Below are positions 11,484-21,404 of a DNA stretch of 64,000 nucleotides, one piece after another. Source of the stretch: Neckera pumila (Eukaryota > Streptophyta > Bryopsida > Hypnales > Neckeraceae); contig OZ018409.1 in assembly GCA_963969595.1 (NCBI GenBank), positions 15,532,975 through 15,596,974 of the forward strand. The letters run 5' to 3'. How positions within the stretch are numbered: the first letter of the stretch is position 1; every line of letters begins with the position of its first letter. Below the pieces are notes generated by a model. It made no database searches. It was not told where the DNA came from and saw nothing but the letters and a program-made list of their open reading frames with translations. The position numbers and the translations under genes were made by a program.

Positions 11484-13370
11484 GTAAAGAAAGAGCTTCC
11501 TTCATTTGCAAGGGTGTAATCGTCATTAATTACAACTGAGCATAGTTACTGTTTTTAAACATGAATTATTTTTATTAGACCGTATGGGCAACTGAAACAG
11601 AATTCCAATGCACTTAGCCTTGCATTATTTGGACACAATATGAATAAGTTAAAGTACTCTCTTTAGGTGTACCAAAAACCAACAGTGGGTCCCATAGATC
11701 TCCATGTTTTGATTGTGTAATCAATATCTAAGAAAAAGTGGCACATTTTGATCCAAATTCCGGTGTCGCATTTTGGGCAGTGTTGATTATGGGTGTATGT
11801 AGCTTACACCAGGAAGGAGCAGTTGCAACACATCATTGGTTATTATTTGCAATGGTTTTGTAGCAGTTCCATTCTTTGCTAAAAAAATTATGCTTAGTCT
11901 ATAGCGAAACATTGCAAAAGTGTGCAAACTTGCTGCAAAAGTGTTGAGCATGCAACCAATGGTTAATCAAAACTGTTGCAAAATCTATATTGCAATCTCA
12001 AATTGTTGCGAATAGATTGCATAGTGTTAGACTAAACCATTGCCAAATTGTGAATATATTGTTTACAGTCATTGCAAAACCACTTCAACATAGATTGCAT
12101 TTATCAGCCTTCCATACTAGTGCTTGAGCGCATGCAAATCTTCCGTAACTCGATCAAGACTCTGTTTTCCTTACAAACTGGTTGCGGCGCCTCATGACGC
12201 TGGTTTCCTGCAATGAACTGTTGAATTTTCAAGCCACTCAGAAATTGAAGCTGTTGAGGTTGCTGCAGACTCCAATGAGATTTGCAATTGGAGACCAATG
12301 ACTGACGAGATCTGGAACATTTCGATCGAAGAACCTCACGCTTGTGTGTATTGAAACGGCGTTTGCTTCAATAGTTTGGTAGAACTTTGCGGCTGCTCTG
12401 TTCCTCAATTGTCTAATTGGTAACTGTTGTGTGTCACCGATTGTTTGTGAATGAATGGATAGCAAGCGAAGTAACACAATCTGTGTTTGTAATTTTGCAA
12501 ACTTTGCAAAATGTTTTGAGAAGGTTTACTTGTGTGAAGGCCAAACCACATGGAAATTGACTGGCATACCATTAGCTGGAGCAGTGGGTAACTGGATCTA
12601 CAATTTTCATGCTTGAACTAGCTTGAACTTCTAATTTACATCCAGTCTTCAACCAGGCAGTTCAGTATCAATCGTTGGCCATTCATCAAACGCCTGCCAC
12701 CTCAACTGTGGCATCAAGCCAAATTGTAATAAAATCTTGCGTATAGTGTACATTCAAACAGAGCCCTTGTTTCTGTGTTTTTCGTAAATGAAAATTTCCT
12801 TCGAGTCCTTGCTACTCATGCGCGTGAGCCAATGTGACCAGAGTATGAATCTCATTCTGTAGAATAGGCATGTGTAACGATGAGTTACTGTATTGTACAA
12901 TGTGTAACATTGTGTCACAATTCTATTAAATTTGTGTTATTTCCAACACAATCATGTTAGATTTAGCACAAAACATCAGCTAAAATGGAGTGTGAGATTT
13001 CTTCTAGTATGATTTCTTCATGAACCACAATGCATGCCCTTTGTTTTTCTACTGCATATTTGTTATCTTGGCAAGTTTCTGTGTGCCATTTCTACAAATT
13101 GATTGCCTTTTTCATTTCATTAGCACATTTCAATATGCCAAAATATCACGATGAAGTACTGTTTGGAAGGACTTTCTAGTTTTCTGTGGCTTCAAACTTA
13201 TTTGCCCAAGCAGAATATAAACCTCAAAACTTGAGAACCTCGAGCATTTCAGTGTGGATCTAGTTCAAAAAGGGCTTCCTAAGTTACTCTGAAGTCAATT
13301 TTGGGCAAGTGTCCTAGACATTAGTGCTTGACATCCAACGAAATTGACCAAAGCAGATCAAATCTAGGAA
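11484..13370. other. Gene-free stretch between the pectate lyases, first part
   Basis: This is the 3' flank of pectate lyase 1 followed by sequence in which TTGCAA/TTGCAAA recurs many times (11850-12090), then unremarkable AT-rich DNA. Frames at 12104-12298 and 12238-12477 (minus) have no recognisable content. Confidence 0.5.
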
Positions 13371-13672
13371 GTTGAAGCTCATTTTAATTTATTAAAATGT
13401 TTTTGCTATGTGTATGAGCACCAGTGAGCCATTGACATCAATTGTCACACAGAGACATCTTTGAATGAAACTTTTGGCTCATACGGTTAAGTTTGTTATT
13501 TTGGCAAATTTCAATCTTGAAAGTTCAAGCCCATTTTAATTCACAAAAAATGCTTTTGCCATGTGCATGAGCACAAGTGAGACATTGACGTTGTTACACA
13601 TAGAGACTTCTTTGTATGAAAAATATTGGCTAATACGGTTAACTTTTTTATTTTCGCAAATTTTAATGCGCC
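13371..13672 (+). repeat. Direct tandem duplication of about 150 bases
   Basis: Unit 1 (about 13371-13516) and unit 2 (about 13518-13672) share CCATTTTAATT or CATTTTAATTT, TTTTTGC(T/C)ATGTG(T/C)ATGAGCAC, AGTGAG, CATTGAC and GGCT(C/A)ATACGGTTAA in the same order, with scattered differences. It is non-coding and immediately precedes a MITE A copy. Confidence 0.65.
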
Positions 13673-13684
13673 TCAATGTGATGT

Positions 13685-13995
13685 CATTAGAGAAAATTTT
13701 AGGCCTTTAGAGGGCTGCTCCCTAGTCCTCCAAGGTACCCTAAAATTTGGTTTTGGAGGCTAAAAAAATGATTTTTCCCATATTCCCGCCCACCTAAAAT
13801 TGCAGTGGCAATGGCGTAGGAACCGAGTTTTAAAAGTTTAAAATTTAACAAAAAAAAAAAAAAATTGCAAAGTCTAACTATTTCGATGAGCATTGCTCAG
13901 TGCGGCGCTTTTTCCAGAGTGACAGACCAAGCTTTGAAATAGCTTGATTTGTCACTTTGGAGCAATCGTCTGGAGGGTTGAAATTTTCTATAATA
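13685..13995. mobile_element. MITE family A, copy 3
   Basis: The left end is CATTAGAGAAAATTTTAGGCC, and the right end reads GGAGGGTTGAAATTTTCTATA, its inverted counterpart. The conserved sub-terminal hairpin near the right end reads GACAGACCAAGCTTTGAAAT, then AGCTTGATTTGTCAC. Short frames inside it are not genes. Confidence 0.7.
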
Positions 13996-14276
13996 GTGTA
14001 ATGTCAAGTGTTCAAATTTAGTATTTTCATGTTTTCAAATAGGTTTTTAGTTGCCTGCTTGAAAACTAAAAAGTCCATAGCCAACATTTAAGACAAATAT
14101 CTAAGCCTTGATCTAAGCTATTAATTGTAGATTTGATTCTAGATGGACGTCCTTGAACTCCTTACTTGGTGGCCATTAAATTCCTAAGTTATATGATGGC
14201 TACTTAATTGTGCTTCTCTAAAAAACCAAAATGTGCCATTTTATAGAAATTTGATCAAATTTAGATTATAACTATA

Positions 14277-15208
14277 TTAACCCCTAAAGTTCCATGACTA
14301 TGTAATCGCCAAAAACGCTCCAAAACTGCCGTTTCTATAACAACTACCAAATTTCTAGAAAAAAACAATTTTTGACATATGTAACCGTAGGATCTTGTAG
14401 TACAATGTCTTGATAACAAGTGGTAAAAATTTCAGAAAATTCCACTGTGTGGATTATAAGATATAAGCATTCAAAGTCTCCAAAACCATTTTTTTAATTC
14501 TACGAAAAATTGGGCAGCTGCACTTCACAAGCTCACTTTTCAATGAAAAAATGTTGAAAAAGGTGTTACTTCTTAAAATTCATTTTCCTAAACAAGATGG
14601 CTATATGCTTAAAAAATTTCACATCATTTGGAATCAAACAACATATAGGAAAAAAATAGTAAGTAGAAAAAGAGTAGAGAATGATTCAAAATACTAAATT
14701 GTTAAGAAGTTAATTATGGAATTACAAAATGCTAATCCCAATGGTTGTAATGTTGTAATAATCAATCTACATCCTAGGGTCTTATTTTTTGCCAGAAATA
14801 TTGAAAATTAAGTAAAATAAACGGCTTTTAAGTTTTTTTTAGAGTAGAGAATCCATTATTGCTTGCAAACTAAAAAACCTCATAACTTTTGACTCATCAA
14901 TTGAAATGGAATGATTCAAAGCTTTTCAAATATATTTAAATGCAGAGAACCAATTTTTAAAAAAAATTCCAAAAAAAATGATTTGTTCTGATCTGCCCGA
15001 ACTACCCAGTTACAAAAAAAAATAATATATTAGGTCACAAATTTTGACTCGTATTTCAAAATCTCATGAAATTTTGTACACATGAAGATATTCCTCATCC
15101 CCACCTTCTATTAAAATTTCAGCCTAAAATATGAAAATCTCCAGCCATACGTACCCGCCCAAAATTTCTATATGGCCAAAAAACGCATGTTGGTGCTTTA
15201 GGGGTTAA
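14277..15208. mobile_element. Family B element, copy 1 (non-autonomous, 932 bases)
   Basis: It starts TTAACCCCTAAAGTTCCA and ends TGGTGCTTTAGGGGTTAA, imperfect inverted termini of about 18 bases. The 10-mer TTATAACTAT lies one base outside the left end (14266-14275) and three bases outside the right end (15212-15221), a candidate target-site duplication. The interior is AT-rich with no coding frame. It shares termini with copies at 25.85, 27.02 and 40.7 kb, but its interior looks more diverged. Confidence 0.7.
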
Positions 15209-15365
15209 TAGTTATAACTATGTTAAAATTCTTTTGTTAAAGTCTAAGCTAAGAATCTAAGGCACATGATAGAATAAGCACTGATTATTTGAATCATTGT
15301 TACAAGAAAAATAGGGCCTCAGTAAGATCCCCAAATCTTAATCAACAATGATGTCATTGTTGCAA

Positions 15366-15420
15366 AAAAATTAAATTAAATTAAATTAAATTAAATATAT
15401 ATATATATATATATATATAA
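15366..15420 (+). repeat. Compound microsatellite (TTAAA)n then (AT)n
   Basis: Four to five TTAAA units run directly into an AT-dinucleotide tract of about 24 bases. It is likely hypervariable in length. Confidence 0.9.
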
Positions 15421-16589
15421 ACTTGAAAAAGGACAGTCCTAGTTGGTCAAATTTGGCCAATAGGGCTTGCGATTGGGTTGTTGCAAGAAACACCGACCAC
15501 TTTGGCCTATTTTCGGCTAGTACTCCAATACTCATTAGCTTTCGCATATGAATTTTTAAAAATAATATAAAATAAGGATAATTAGTACTAAACTGAAAGT
15601 AGCATATCTCCAAAATTTCAGATCTAAAAAAAACCTAGATCAAAAGTTATTCACAAAAAAGAGTGAGCTGGTATTTTGAAGAAAATACATACTTTGACGC
15701 TTTAATTTGTAAAACTTAGGAAAAACAGTTTTCAAAGAAAGTAAAAATAGAACATTTGGAAAGACTTCATGGTAAAGAGATTTGACTAGAAAAATGATCT
15801 TGAAACCATCTTAAATGTTCTGCATGCAAGAGAGCCCTCTTTGCATGGACGTAGACAACACAAAGTAAAATACTTTTAAATGCCCCTTGGTAGAAACATG
15901 AGTTTTACTATGCAAATAGACCGTTGAAATTTCAGCTCTAAATCATTAAATTTGGGGGCTCCTTTTTACTCAAATTCCTAAATTGCAAAACGTGACAAAT
16001 TGGCTAAATTGACATTTAAATATAAAAGATTTTAAAAAAAATTTTAAAAATAAGAGATATGATTAACTTCAAGATAGACATCTTTAATAAAGAAGTCAAC
16101 TTCATGCAAGTTATGCTTCAAAAGTTATTGCAAAAGGAAGCTTCCACAAACTCCTTGTGACAATTCAACAAGACTGGTGTTTCTTGCAATGACCCGATTG
16201 TAAATTATATAAAAGTTTTTTGAGTTTTTTTTAAATTAAAAAAAAACTTTAGGAAGTGACATCACCGTTAAACCAGTTTTGCAGCTTTCTTTAGGTCTCA
16301 TTTTTGTTATAGTGCATCCTTGTCAAATGAGCTTATTCCTATAATTAAAGCACCTTGCTACCCTACAAGTAATGTGTTGAATGTAAAGTAATTAGGAGTT
16401 TGGATCAATACAAGGTTCATGACATCTAGCATGTATTACACAACTTGCAATTAATACACTTAACTAGAATCAGTGCTGACTTCAAGTGATCCTTACACGC
16501 CAAATTTTTTGAACAATTACTACCTTCAAAAGTCAATCATCAGGAAGTTCAAGACATGTGAATTGGTGCTATGATGATGCATCAAAACG
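15421..16589. other. Gene-free AT-rich stretch
   Basis: No credible reading frame or recognised repeat. Confidence 0.5.
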
Positions 16590-16672
16590 CTATCAAGATA
16601 ATTTCATGCCAACCTCCATGCCAAGTTTGATACTGAGTTTGCATGGAGGTTGGCACCAAATTATCTTGATAG
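16590..16672 (+). ncRNA. Short hairpin resembling a miRNA precursor
   Basis: Arm 16590-16621 and arm 16641-16672 are each 32 bases and pair at 30 of 32 positions, with the two mismatches together in the middle; the loop is 19 bases (16622-16640). The stem sequence begins CTATCAAGATAATTTC. Stem length, tight loop and a small internal mismatch fit a plant pre-miRNA, but a tiny foldback transposon gives the same shape. No target or promoter is established. Confidence 0.35.
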
Positions 16673-18369
16673 TCTTTCACTTCACCGTATTGATACCATA
16701 TTGGCATGCCCTACCTTTCCGGATGCATCCAAGGGCTTGCTATGATGTAGACCTAAGAATTAAAGAGTTCGTGTTCTTGTGATTTCAAAGGCCAATTACA
16801 CCTTCTAATTGATTAACTTAAGTATCAAGAGAGTTTTAGGGTTTGGCGGGCATGGCAATGGTCTAAAGCTTCCTAATTGTCTTCTCCTGCTGGGGATGAA
16901 ATCAGCTATACTTGGAAATGCCCAAAAGCGGCAAACTGCCTGTCTCTCGAAAGTGCCGTTGCGTGCCGCTTTTGAAGTAGGTCAGTTTAGACTTGCTTTT
17001 CGGTGATTAGAGTCATTTTGATCTCTTGCGGCTGGATTCTCCAGGAACTCAGCCTAGGCTTGATATGGTAAACTTTCCTTGATCAGCTCACGATTAGACT
17101 GTGATCGAGTTTGATTGAACATGCAAAAGGAGACCAGAAAATTAGTGTCCAATTTCTTCATGATTTCAGGATATTGACCTCTAAGTTAGTCATTGATTAA
17201 CAAAACATTTTGTAAGTCTTGTGCTCTTCCAAAATAGGATCACGTACTGATTTTACTTTTCTGACCCCTCTAGAGCGTCCGTATTCAATTCGGCTGGGGC
17301 TTGATTTAACTTTTCCCTTAGCAATGAACTCGTTTTCATTTCCAAGAAACTAAATTCTGCATTTGAAGTTATGCTTGTCCGAACCCAAAATTTCCCAAGT
17401 CTTAAGAGTGCCCTGGATTTGAAATAACCTATCCTTGTACCATACCCTGCCACAACACTGGTGAAGAATTTTCTTTTTCTAGTTGAGAGCTCTGAAATCC
17501 AGTACAGGCATAAGTTATATATCTGAGATTCAGATGAGAGTCAGAAGAGCTAGAATGATGTCCAGAAAAAAATTTATAGAATGCGAGAGTTCAAGAATCG
17601 ACGGAGATATCTGACAAACTCGTTCCGGAGATATCTGAAACGACGTACGCACGTACCAACATCTAGAAGCATTACTTTAAGAGACCAATCCATGTGCCGA
17701 ACATCTCGCAGCGGGAATAAACTGTTGAGCATCCGAAACGTAAGGCCTAACTTAGTAGGTGCCGCTTTGGAATTGGCTTCAAACACACAGATGCGGCCGA
17801 AATTGTGCAGGAGAGGCACTCCACCGACTCCATGATTTCGGGAATCTGCTTGCATTGAAGACGTCGTTGCGGCCCCTTGGGTCAACGTTTCGCCGACTTG
17901 CACATTAGTACAGCAGCTAGTGCAGAAGACGCCGAGTCTGAATGTGCAAATTTTCGTGAAGCGTGCACTCCACAGTTGCAAATCCAGCTCCAACATAAAT
18001 TTCGTGAAATTAGCGATATTCCCCAAGCCAAAAATTGTGACGTATATCTTCACAAAGGTCTATTAAATTCTGACCAGAAAAGAATTAGGACGGGTGTAGA
18101 TTTTGGGTTCAGGCCGCGCGGTCAAAGTAACGGAATGTCGCCAATTTAGCGAAATTGACGTTCAAGTCCGCCTTGTGAGTAGAAATTGATTGCATCACGC
18201 TCTAAAGAAAAGGCTACTTTCTAAAAGAAGAAAACTCGGGACTCCAGATTGCTAATTGCTCGTGGATTTCAGTTATTCACGCCATGGGATTGGGCCATTC
18301 AGGGCTGACTCTCTGTGGTGGCGGCTGACATTTGTGTTAGATCGAGCGCACTCGGGCGGGCAGCTACAA
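16673..18369. other. Upstream region of pectate lyase 2, no gene seen
   Basis: A minus-strand frame of 159 codons (17574-18053) and others nearby have no recognisable domain and overlap in several frames. Near 17600 the sequence GGAGATATCTGA occurs twice in 27 bases. The segment 18050-18166 is shared with intron 1 of pectate lyase 1. I found no support for a gene. Confidence 0.45.
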
Positions 18370-18377
18370 TATATAAG
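18370..18377 (+). promoter_or_regulatory. TATA box of pectate lyase 2
   Basis: TATATAAG lies about 250 bases upstream of the start codon, in a context (TATATAAGCACC, then a CATCAGGT motif about 25 bases further on) comparable to the first gene, where CATTCAGGT follows its TATA-like sequence. The transcription start is predicted about 30 bases downstream. Confidence 0.5.
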
Positions 18378-18627
18378 CACCAAACCTCAATCACATTTTC
18401 ATCAGGTTTCTCGGGTTGCACAATCTCGTGAGGTGAAGCAAATTATATCACAGGTACATGCTCATGCTGGTCACTCAAGTGTAGATGCTTGGACTTCCCT
18501 TGGAATTCTCAGTTCACGTACTTGGGATTCAAAAGTCATTAGATTTCATTGTCAAGAACCGGCGCTCTGGTACTGGGACGCCACATTAAGCTAGTATCTA
18601 AAACTCTCATCGATCCAGACTGCCACA

Positions 18628-20728
18628 ATGGCCGGGCGGGTGATGCAGCGGGGTCTTGTGGTGGCGAGTGTGTTTCTGCTGGTGCTGGCTTCCCAGTGGG
18701 CGGCCTCGCACGCCGGTCGCCACCAGCTGGCCGCCCCCAACACTCCTGATCGAGCCTCTGTCGACGCTCAAACGGCGAGGTCCGAGAGGAAGCTGGCGTA
18801 TGACTACTCTCGCGACAGCGATGCGTTGTGGGATGCTTTTAGCTCCGAGGACGCGTCCTTCACGACGCAGGAAGTCGAAGGGACCAACGACGTCGACGTA
18901 GTTTTTGTCGACTCGCCGGAGATCGTGCACATCGACCCCAATGCGGACGACGTCTTCTTCGACACCTCCAACGCCGACACCATCTACAGCGCCGCTGCAA
19001 CGGACTCGTAAGTGCATTCAGTCGTCACCCATTCAGTCATTCGAACTCTCAAATTCCATGTCACTGTGTGAAATCGTTTTGCATCGCCGCGCATGTATGC
19101 AATGCAGGGTCTACATGAATGGTTCCACATTCAGTCCAGGTAATTAATTGATTAAAGGGCAAATTGAATTCTGACGTGTTGAACATTGTTCAATTAATTG
19201 CTGGCGCGCAGCGGTCTGAGCTTCGCGCAGTACAACATCACCTCGGAGCAGCCCGACGCGGTGCTCGAGACGATGGCCAAGGCGATGGGTGGGTGCGGGT
19301 CGGGCAACCCCGTCGACGACTGCTGGCGCTGCGACCCCAACTGGGCGAGCCACCGCCAGGCGCTGGCCTCGTGCGCCGTGGGCTTCGGCCGCAACGCCAT
19401 CGGCGGCAAGAACGGGCCCATCTACGTCGTCACCAACAACGCTGACGACCCGCAGAACCCCGCGCCGGGCACGCTCCGCTACGGCGTCACGCGCAACGGC
19501 CCGCTGTGGATCACCTTCGCCAAGAGCATGACGGTGCAGCTGAAGGCCGAGCTCTGGATCTCCAGCTTCAAGACCCTCGACGGGCGCGGCGCAGAAGTGC
19601 ACATCACGACGCAGGTGACCATCAAGCAGACCAACAACGTGATCCTGCACGGGCTCCACATCCACGACGTGAAGACGTCGTCGGGCGCGACCATCCGCGT
19701 GTCCCCGACGCAGGTGGTGAAGAAAGGCAAGACCGAAGGCGACGCGATCCACATTTGGGGGTCGCACGACGTGTGGGTGGATCACGTGTACTTGGCGAGG
19801 GCGACGGACGGGCTGTTGGACGTGACGAAGGGCTCCACCGCTGTCACCGTCTCCAACTGCTACTTCGAGCAGCACAACAAGGTACGGAAACGTCAGCAGT
19901 GCTCGATGACAAGAGTGACAATCCATAACGCTTTGAACATTCGATCTCCCATATCATTATTGCAATTGCTGCTGCTCTATCTGAGCAGTCCTCTGATCTG
20001 CAGAGCTTGTTGGGCACTTGGGCCTGTGTTCCATGGGAATTGAATTGCGAACTCAGTTTATGCTGATATTTTGAATCGAATGTGTATGTGTGCGTGCAGG
20101 TGATGTTGTTGGGCGCCTCACCATCAGACACGCAGGACCGGAACATGAAGGTCACGGTGGCGTTCAACAAGTTCGGTCCCGGTCTTACCCAGCGGATGCC
20201 TCGGTAAGAGTTCGTCACTACTAAGTCTGCATACATCCCACTGCATGTGCAGCACTTCATATACTAATTCAATGAGATTACGTTTCTGGAGATTACATTA
20301 GCTATGAGCGTATGTACAGTTAACACTACTCCTGATTGTCAAAGTCTTCATTTTGACTGACCAGTTGGGGTGGAACCAGGGCTCGCTTTGGCGTGGTGCA
20401 CGTGTTGAACAATGACTACACATCGGGGTGGGGCTTGTACGCCATCGGCGGCAGCGAGGATCCCACCATCCTCAGTCAAGGCAACTACTTCACGCCCAGC
20501 AAGGCGAAGGAGGTGACCCAGCGCATCTCTGACGGCGGCCCCACTTTCGGAGGCTGGCAGAAGTGGAACTGGGGCTCCGACGGCGACGTCTTCCTCAACG
20601 GCGCTTTCTTCACGGGCTCCGGCGCCAAGGCCAGCTCCGCCGGAGTGTACGCCAAAGCCTACAGCGCTACTTCTCGCCCGGCGAAGCTCGTCCCCGCCAT
20701 CACCAACAGCGCCGGCCCCTTGAAGTAA
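18628..20728 (+). CDS. Pectate lyase, PL1 family (gene 2 of tandem pair)
   Basis: Predicted secreted pectate lyase of 500 residues. The exons are 18628-19007, 19212-19881, 20100-20203 and 20380-20728, with intron phases 2, 0, 2 identical to gene 1, and exon 3 is 104 bases in both. Residues 1 to about 29 form a signal peptide. The catalytic domain shows [68 protein letters not shown] and DGLLDV (calcium-site region), and QRMPRAR with the catalytic arginine across the exon 3/4 junction. [16 protein letters not shown] lies near the C-terminus. Coding GC is much higher and introns much shorter (204, 218, 176 bases) than in gene 1. The gene is complete and likely functional. It is a tandem paralogue on the same strand, about 7 kb away. 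Confidence 0.95.
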
Positions 20729-21404
20729 GCGAACATGTGTAGCAGTTGCTGCCAGTCACCGTGAACAGGAGCTGGTGAGCTGGGCAGTGTCCAGTGACCT
20801 CAAGTTTTGCAACGACCCCGTCGACACCCAGGCAGAAGGTTTAGTTTGGACCGAGAATACATGTATATGGCAACCTCCTCACTGGTGCTAGAAGGCGCTT
20901 CTAGTCTCAAGCCCAGTGAGAGATGAGTTGAATGGTTACTTCACATACAGTGGGACAGTTGGTTTTTCTAGACACAGTGTGCAACCGCTACTGAGGGTTA
21001 CCCTAAGCGTTTTGCTCTTGTAGAGGAGTTGAAATGGTAGTTTTCTTTTCGGTAGTTTCAGACTGCGAGGTTGGAGAATTCCTCGCGAGTGGATGACTGG
21101 ATGTCGACCGCATCGCCGTTGGTTGGGAATGTGCCGAGAGTTGGTTTGATTGTAGATCATCGACCTCGCACTTGCTTACTGTGGTTGTTGAAGAGTTGGT
21201 AATCTGGAAGTCAGAACGATCTGAAACTAATTTACTGGTACCTAACACGACTTCGTTGAAGTTACACCAATTGTTGCGTTTCTGGACTTTGTGAATGACC
21301 GTGTGAATTCTTGTTGCCAGCATGGGGATGGACTTTGGGGTTTGATTTTCTCATTCGAGTGAGTATTGAAGTAGATTTAGGGCATGTCGTCTTGAGCTTT
21401 ATGA
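20729..21404. other. 3' flank of pectate lyase 2
   Basis: This holds the presumed 3' UTR and spacer to the PPR pseudogene, which is transcribed towards it. A minus-strand frame of 106 codons (21003-21323) has no recognised content. No E or DYW domain of the PPR gene could be found here. Confidence 0.5.

Noticed and set aside
17574..18053. 159-codon minus-strand frame upstream of pectate lyase 2
   Set aside because: No domain or splicing partners, overlaps several other frames and a dispersed repeat segment.
19144..19926. 260-codon minus-strand frame opposite pectate lyase 2
   Set aside because: It is antisense to a conserved GC-rich exon and has no domain of its own.
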